This document shows, piece by piece, positions 60,908 to 64,000 of a DNA stretch of 64,000 nt. Each line of letters opens with the position of its first letter. Position 1 is the stretch's first letter. The notes under the pieces were generated by a model that was not told the origin of the DNA, did no database searches, and was given only the letters and a program-made list of their open reading frames with translations. Source of the stretch: Serratia rubidaea (GTDB lineage Bacteria > Pseudomonadota > Gammaproteobacteria > Enterobacterales > Enterobacteriaceae); assembly GCA_901472405.1 (NCBI GenBank), contig LR590463.1:3410001-3474000 (forward strand). The letters are read 5' to 3'. A program made the translations under genes and the position numbers.

Positions 60908-60933
60908 GTTACGCCCGACCGCATCCGCGATAA

Positions 60934-60959
60934 AAAAACCCGCCGTTTGGCGGGTTTTT
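60934..60959. terminator. Bidirectional terminator fadL/mlaA
   Basis: AAAAACCCGCC, loop GTTT, GGCGGGTTTTT. Perfect stem with A and T flanks, serving both convergent genes. Confidence 0.92.
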
Positions 60960-60982
60960 CTTTATATCGCTTAACGCTGCGG

Positions 60983-61744
60983 TTATTCCGCTGAATCGAT
61001 ATCGTCCAGATCGCCCTGAATCGCCTTGGCGTTCGGGTTCTCTTCCGGCTTCAGCACGCCGCCGTTGGCGATAAAGTCGTGGCGCTGGAAGTACGCCTCA
61101 CGCACCATCAGGTACGGATCGGAAGAGTTGCGCAGCAGCCCGTCGGAATCCAGCAGCTGGGCGCGGGTCTCAATGCCTTCCACCACCCACTTGCCGGCCG
61201 ACATCCAGAAGGTCAGGTAGCTCAGCACCGGATAGACCGTATCGGCCCAGTCGCCACCCTCGTCACGCAGGGTGAAACTGCCGTAGCCCGGCAGCATCAC
61301 ATACGGGCCGTAGCCGACGCCGTAGTGGCCCATCGTGCTGCCGAAACGGTTAGGCTCTTCACGCGCCAGTTTCGGGTTGGCCATGCCGGCCACGTCGATC
61401 AGGCCGCCCATACCGAGGATGGTGTTCAGGAAGAAGCGGTTGAAGTGGATCATCCCGCGGTACGGGTCGCCCTTCAGGAAGGCGTTGACCATGCTGGCCG
61501 GCTCTTCCAGGTTGGAGGTGAAGTTGCTCAGGCCGTTACGCGCCGGCTGCGGCACGTAGTCACGCCAGGCTACCGCCACCGGCCGCAGCACATAGGGATC
61601 CAGCACGTTGTAGTTAAAATCGAACATCGTCCGGTTGAATCCTTCCAAAGGATCGGATCGCCCTTGGGGTTCATTCTCAGGGGTGCTGGCGCACCCGACG
61701 AGCAACACCGTTGCGAAAGCCAGCCCAGTCAGGCGAAAGTTCAT
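60983..61744 (-). CDS. mlaA: Phospholipid-transport lipoprotein MlaA (VacJ)
   Basis: About 253 aa. The lipobox is TVLLVGCAST. The mature protein reads GRSDPLEGFNRTMFDFNYNV, WRDYVPQPARNGLSNFTSNL and FFLNTILGMGGLIDVAGMAN, all nearly invariant in the family. MlaA lies in the outer membrane with OmpC and removes phospholipids from the outer leaflet, passing them to MlaC. The ATG at 61744 follows GGAG six bases upstream. It is convergent with fadL. Confidence 0.95.
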   Translation of the reverse strand: MNFRLTGLAFATVLLVGCASTPENEPQGRSDPLEGFNRTMFDFNYNVLDPYVLRPVAVAWRDYVPQPARNGLSNFTSNLEEPASMVNAFLKGDPYRGMIHFNRFFLNTILGMGGLIDVAGMANPKLAREEPNRFGSTMGHYGVGYGPYVMLPGYGSFTLRDEGGDWADTVYPVLSYLTFWMSAGKWVVEGIETRAQLLDSDGLLRNSSDPYLMVREAYFQRHDFIANGGVLKPEENPNAKAIQGDLDDIDSAE

Positions 61745-61781
61745 ATTTTTCTCCATAAAAAACAATACGTTCAGTCTTTTA

Positions 61782-62992
61782 TTAAGGGACCTGTTTATCT
61801 ATCTGAACGCTAACCTGCCCGTTACCGCTGAACGTCTGCAGCGCACTCTCACCGAACCAGTCGCCGGCCTGCGGCGTTGCCAGACCGTCATGAGAAACCC
61901 GTACGCGCACCTTCACCTGATGCAGCGACGACAGCAAACGCTCCGGCATCATGGCGTTGCCGTCATCCAGCGAGAACGCCAGCGGGAAACGGCTCAGAGG
62001 TAATTGTTTTACAGCAACCGGCACCGGCTTTTGCCATCGGTCACCGAAATTATCAGCGTCCCTTGTTGGGGTAATGCGTTGGCTGCCTCTGGAGACAACG
62101 TGACATTGACACCAAGTTTAACAGTTTCCTCGCCGGCCTGTACTTTTGCTTGTTCAATACTGCGCTTTAGCACTTCCGTACGGCGATCGTCCGCCGGTAA
62201 TAATTTTAGCATCACCTGCCAGGCGCCGATGGCCTGGCGATAGTCGCCCTGTTCAAAGGCGTTAAACGCCAACAGGCTGAGAATACGCAGATTACTGTGA
62301 TCTTCGGCGATCATTTTGCGCAGCATCTGCGACGCCTGCCGGTTATCCTCCGGATCGTTGGAACGCGTCAACACCTCGGCGTACCCCAGCCGGACTTCCA
62401 GATTATTCGGATCCAACTGATAGGCATGGGCGAACGCCTGCGTGGCGGTGGTGGCGTTATTCAGCGCCATGCCGACCCGCCCCAGCATCATCCAGTCGTT
62501 AATATTGCGGCCGTCCTGCTGCAGCGCGGTGCGCAGCCCCAGCCCCAGGCGGGCAATCTCTTCCATGCTGAGCGGCTGCGCCTGCTCATTGGCGACCCGG
62601 GCGCGCAGTTCCGGCATCTGGTCCTGCACCTGTCGCCAGGCCGCCACCTGCGCCAGGCCGCCGGTTTTCAGATAGAAACCGACCGCCACCACCACCAGCA
62701 GCAGCACGCCCGGCAGCAGCGCCCAGCGGTTGATCGGCTTGCTCTGCGCCGTCGCCTGGCCGGGAATATCATCCAGCAGATTTTGCTGCAGTTCTTTCAC
62801 CAGTTCAGGGCGTTCGCCAACCACGCCCTGCTGTTCATCCTGCTCCAGCTCGCCCAGGCGCTCCTGATACAGCACCTTGTTCAGCGTGTCGCGGCTGGTG
62901 GCGTTGTCCGCCCGGTTGTGCCGCAGGGCCGGCACCAGCAACAGCGCGGCGGCGGCCAGCAGCAACACGATAATCATCAGCCAAAAAGCCAT
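61782..62992 (-). CDS. ccmI: Cytochrome c maturation protein CcmI, frameshifted
   Basis: About 403 aa. Two membrane helices (MAFWLMIIVLLLAAAALLLV and WALLPGVLLLVVVAVGFYL) frame a cytoplasmic loop, followed by a periplasmic TPR domain (ALNNATTATQAFAHAYQLDP) that binds apocytochrome c. One base is missing at about 62024-62028; restored, VTDGKSPVPVAVKQLPLSRF carries on to the end. In E. coli this part is fused to CcmH; here ccmH and ccmI are separate genes overlapping at TAATG. Confidence 0.87.
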
Positions 62993-63457
62993 TAGCGTTT
63001 CTTCCTGTCAGTCTCTTCCAGCAGCGCCGCCAGACGCTGCTTCTCCTGCGCGGAGAATTCGTCGTTATTCACCGGGGCACGGCGACGGCTGCGCATAATC
63101 ACCACCCGCGCCGCCAATCAGCACAAACAGCAGCGGGCCGACCCACAGGATCAGCGTCGCCGGCGTCACCGGCGGCTCATAGGTGACAAAGTTGCCGTAG
63201 CGAGCCACCATATAATCGATGATCTGCTGTTTGTTCTGCCCCTGCATCATCAGCTCATAGACTTTGGCGCGCATATCGGCGGCGATAATAGCGTTGGAAT
63301 CGGCAATGCTGTTGTTCTGGCATTTCGGGCAGCGCAGCTGTTCGGTCAGCTCGCGGTACTGCTGCTCCTGCTCCACCGAATCAAAACGGTAGGTGTCGAT
63401 GGCCGCAGCGGCGCTGAAGCTCAGCAGCGCGGCCAATATCACGGCGGCGAACTTCAT
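62992..63457 (-). CDS. ccmH: Cytochrome c maturation thiol protein CcmH, frameshifted at its end
   Basis: About 154 aa. A signal peptide (ends SFSAAAA) precedes the redox motif LRCPKCQNNSIADSNA, then a membrane helix (TLILWVGPLLFVLIGGAVVI). One G too many at about 63105-63107 shifts the frame; with it removed, MRSRRRAPVNNDEFSAQEKQ to EETDRKKR and TAA follow. CcmH reduces or presents apocytochrome thiols to the heme lyase CcmF. The start ATG overlaps the ccmG stop. Confidence 0.88.
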
Positions 63458-64000
63458 CCCTGCCCCCCGTATTTGCGGTACAGCGGCAACACTTCCTGCT
63501 GCCAGACCCGCTCATTCATATCGCCGGCGTGGCGGTAGCGGATAATGCCCTGCCCGTCGATCAGGAAGGTTTCCGGCGCGCCGTACACGCCGAGATCCAG
63601 CCCCAGCATGCCGTCGCCGTCGAACAGGCTGAGCGCGTACGGGTTGCCCAGGCTGTTAAGCCAGTTGACCGCCTTGGCCCGGTCGTCCTTGTAGTTCAGC
63701 CCCACCACCCGCACGCCGCGGCTCGCCAGCTGGTTCAGATACTGATGTTCGGCGCGGCAGGTCGGGCACCAGGTGGCCCAGACGTTCAGCAGCAGCGGCT
63801 TGCCGTCGCGCAGCACCGCCTGATCGTAGGTTTTGCCCGCCTGATCGAGCGATTCCAGCTTAAAGGTCGGCACCGGTTTGCCGATCAGCGCCGACTCCAG
63901 CATGGTCGGATCCTCGCCGCCGGCGTTGCGCGTCAGCTGCACCATAAAGGCGGCCACCAGCAATAAGAACAGGATTAAGGGAATAAATAACAGCTTACGG
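63454..64000 (-). CDS. ccmG: Thiol:disulfide interchange protein CcmG (DsbE), 5' end at window edge
   Basis: About 181 residues are present; the initiator codon lies just past position 64000, since the frame reads RKLLFIPLILFLLLVAAF right to the edge. One membrane anchor, then a thioredoxin domain with NVWATWCPTCRAEHQYLNQL and the family-typical YGAPETFLIDGQGIIRYRHA. It reduces cysteines of apocytochrome c or CcmH in the periplasm. It is the first of ccmG-ccmH-ccmI here; ccmF should lie to the right. Confidence 0.94.
   Translation of the reverse strand, partial: RKLLFIPLILFLLLVAAFMVQLTRNAGGEDPTMLESALIGKPVPTFKLESLDQAGKTYDQAVLRDGKPLLLNVWATWCPTCRAEHQYLNQLASRGVRVVGLNYKDDRAKAVNWLNSLGNPYALSLFDGDGMLGLDLGVYGAPETFLIDGQGIIRYRHAGDMNERVWQQEVLPLYRKYGGQG

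Noticed and set aside
1227-63107. Reading the 25 broken genes as pseudogenes of a decaying symbiont.
   Set aside because: High GC, full-length conserved protein on both sides of every break, and indels confined to single bases point to sequence error.

Overview
The window looks like chromosomal DNA from a GC-rich member of the Enterobacterales, most likely Serratia or a close relative in the Yersiniaceae. It keeps the E. coli gene block around 50-53 min (yfcDEGH, hisPMQJ, ubiX-purF-cvpA, dedD-folC-accD-dedA-truA-usg-pdxB, flk, fabB, mnmC, yfcL-epmC-yfcA-mepA-aroC-prmB, smrB, sixA, fadJI, yfcZ, fadL, mlaA), interrupted by accessory genes. The genus is inferred from gene order and protein similarity; no 16S or marker search was possible.

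Layout. 1-3872: an ascorbate-type PTS (IIA, IIB, IIC) with the start of a split transketolase, under a divergent LacI regulator. 3927-10540: yfcD, yfcE, yfcG, folX, yfcH and the histidine ABC importer, with a sigma-54-like promoter before hisJ. 10854-20880: ubiX, purF-cvpA, dedD-folC-accD, dedA, usg-truA, pdxB. 20967-27943: an AraC regulator with a divergent EamA exporter, then the tricarboxylate system tctDE / tctCBA. 27994-38190: an orphan small membrane protein, scsABCD (copper-linked disulfide chemistry), flk, a rhodanese divergent from a MocR regulator, apbE, and a pair that resembles a pore-forming toxin and its membrane immunity protein. 38216-38347 is an ERIC repeat. 38538-45077: a copper/silver efflux operon (DUF2946-like, cusF, cusC, cusB, cusA). 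45294-58747: fabB to fadI. 58948-64000: yfcZ, fadL, mlaA and the cytochrome c maturation genes ccmI, ccmH, ccmG (cut by the window edge).

A strong technical feature is about 31 single-base indels in 25 genes, mostly in short G/C runs. The protein on both sides of each break is well conserved. I read these as sequencing or assembly errors and annotate the genes at full length across the break, saying so in each entry. A side effect is an apparent HisM-HisP fusion, which I do not believe.

Themes. Copper handling appears twice: Scs oxidoreductases in the periplasm and Cus efflux through the envelope. Fatty-acid control is readable in the DNA: FadR-like sites before fadI and fadL and a FabR-like palindrome before fabB. 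The best candidate for new biology is the toxin/immunity-like pair at 36735-38190 and a distant relative of the immunity protein, without a toxin, at 27994-28386. No tRNA, rRNA, insertion sequence or CRISPR array was seen.
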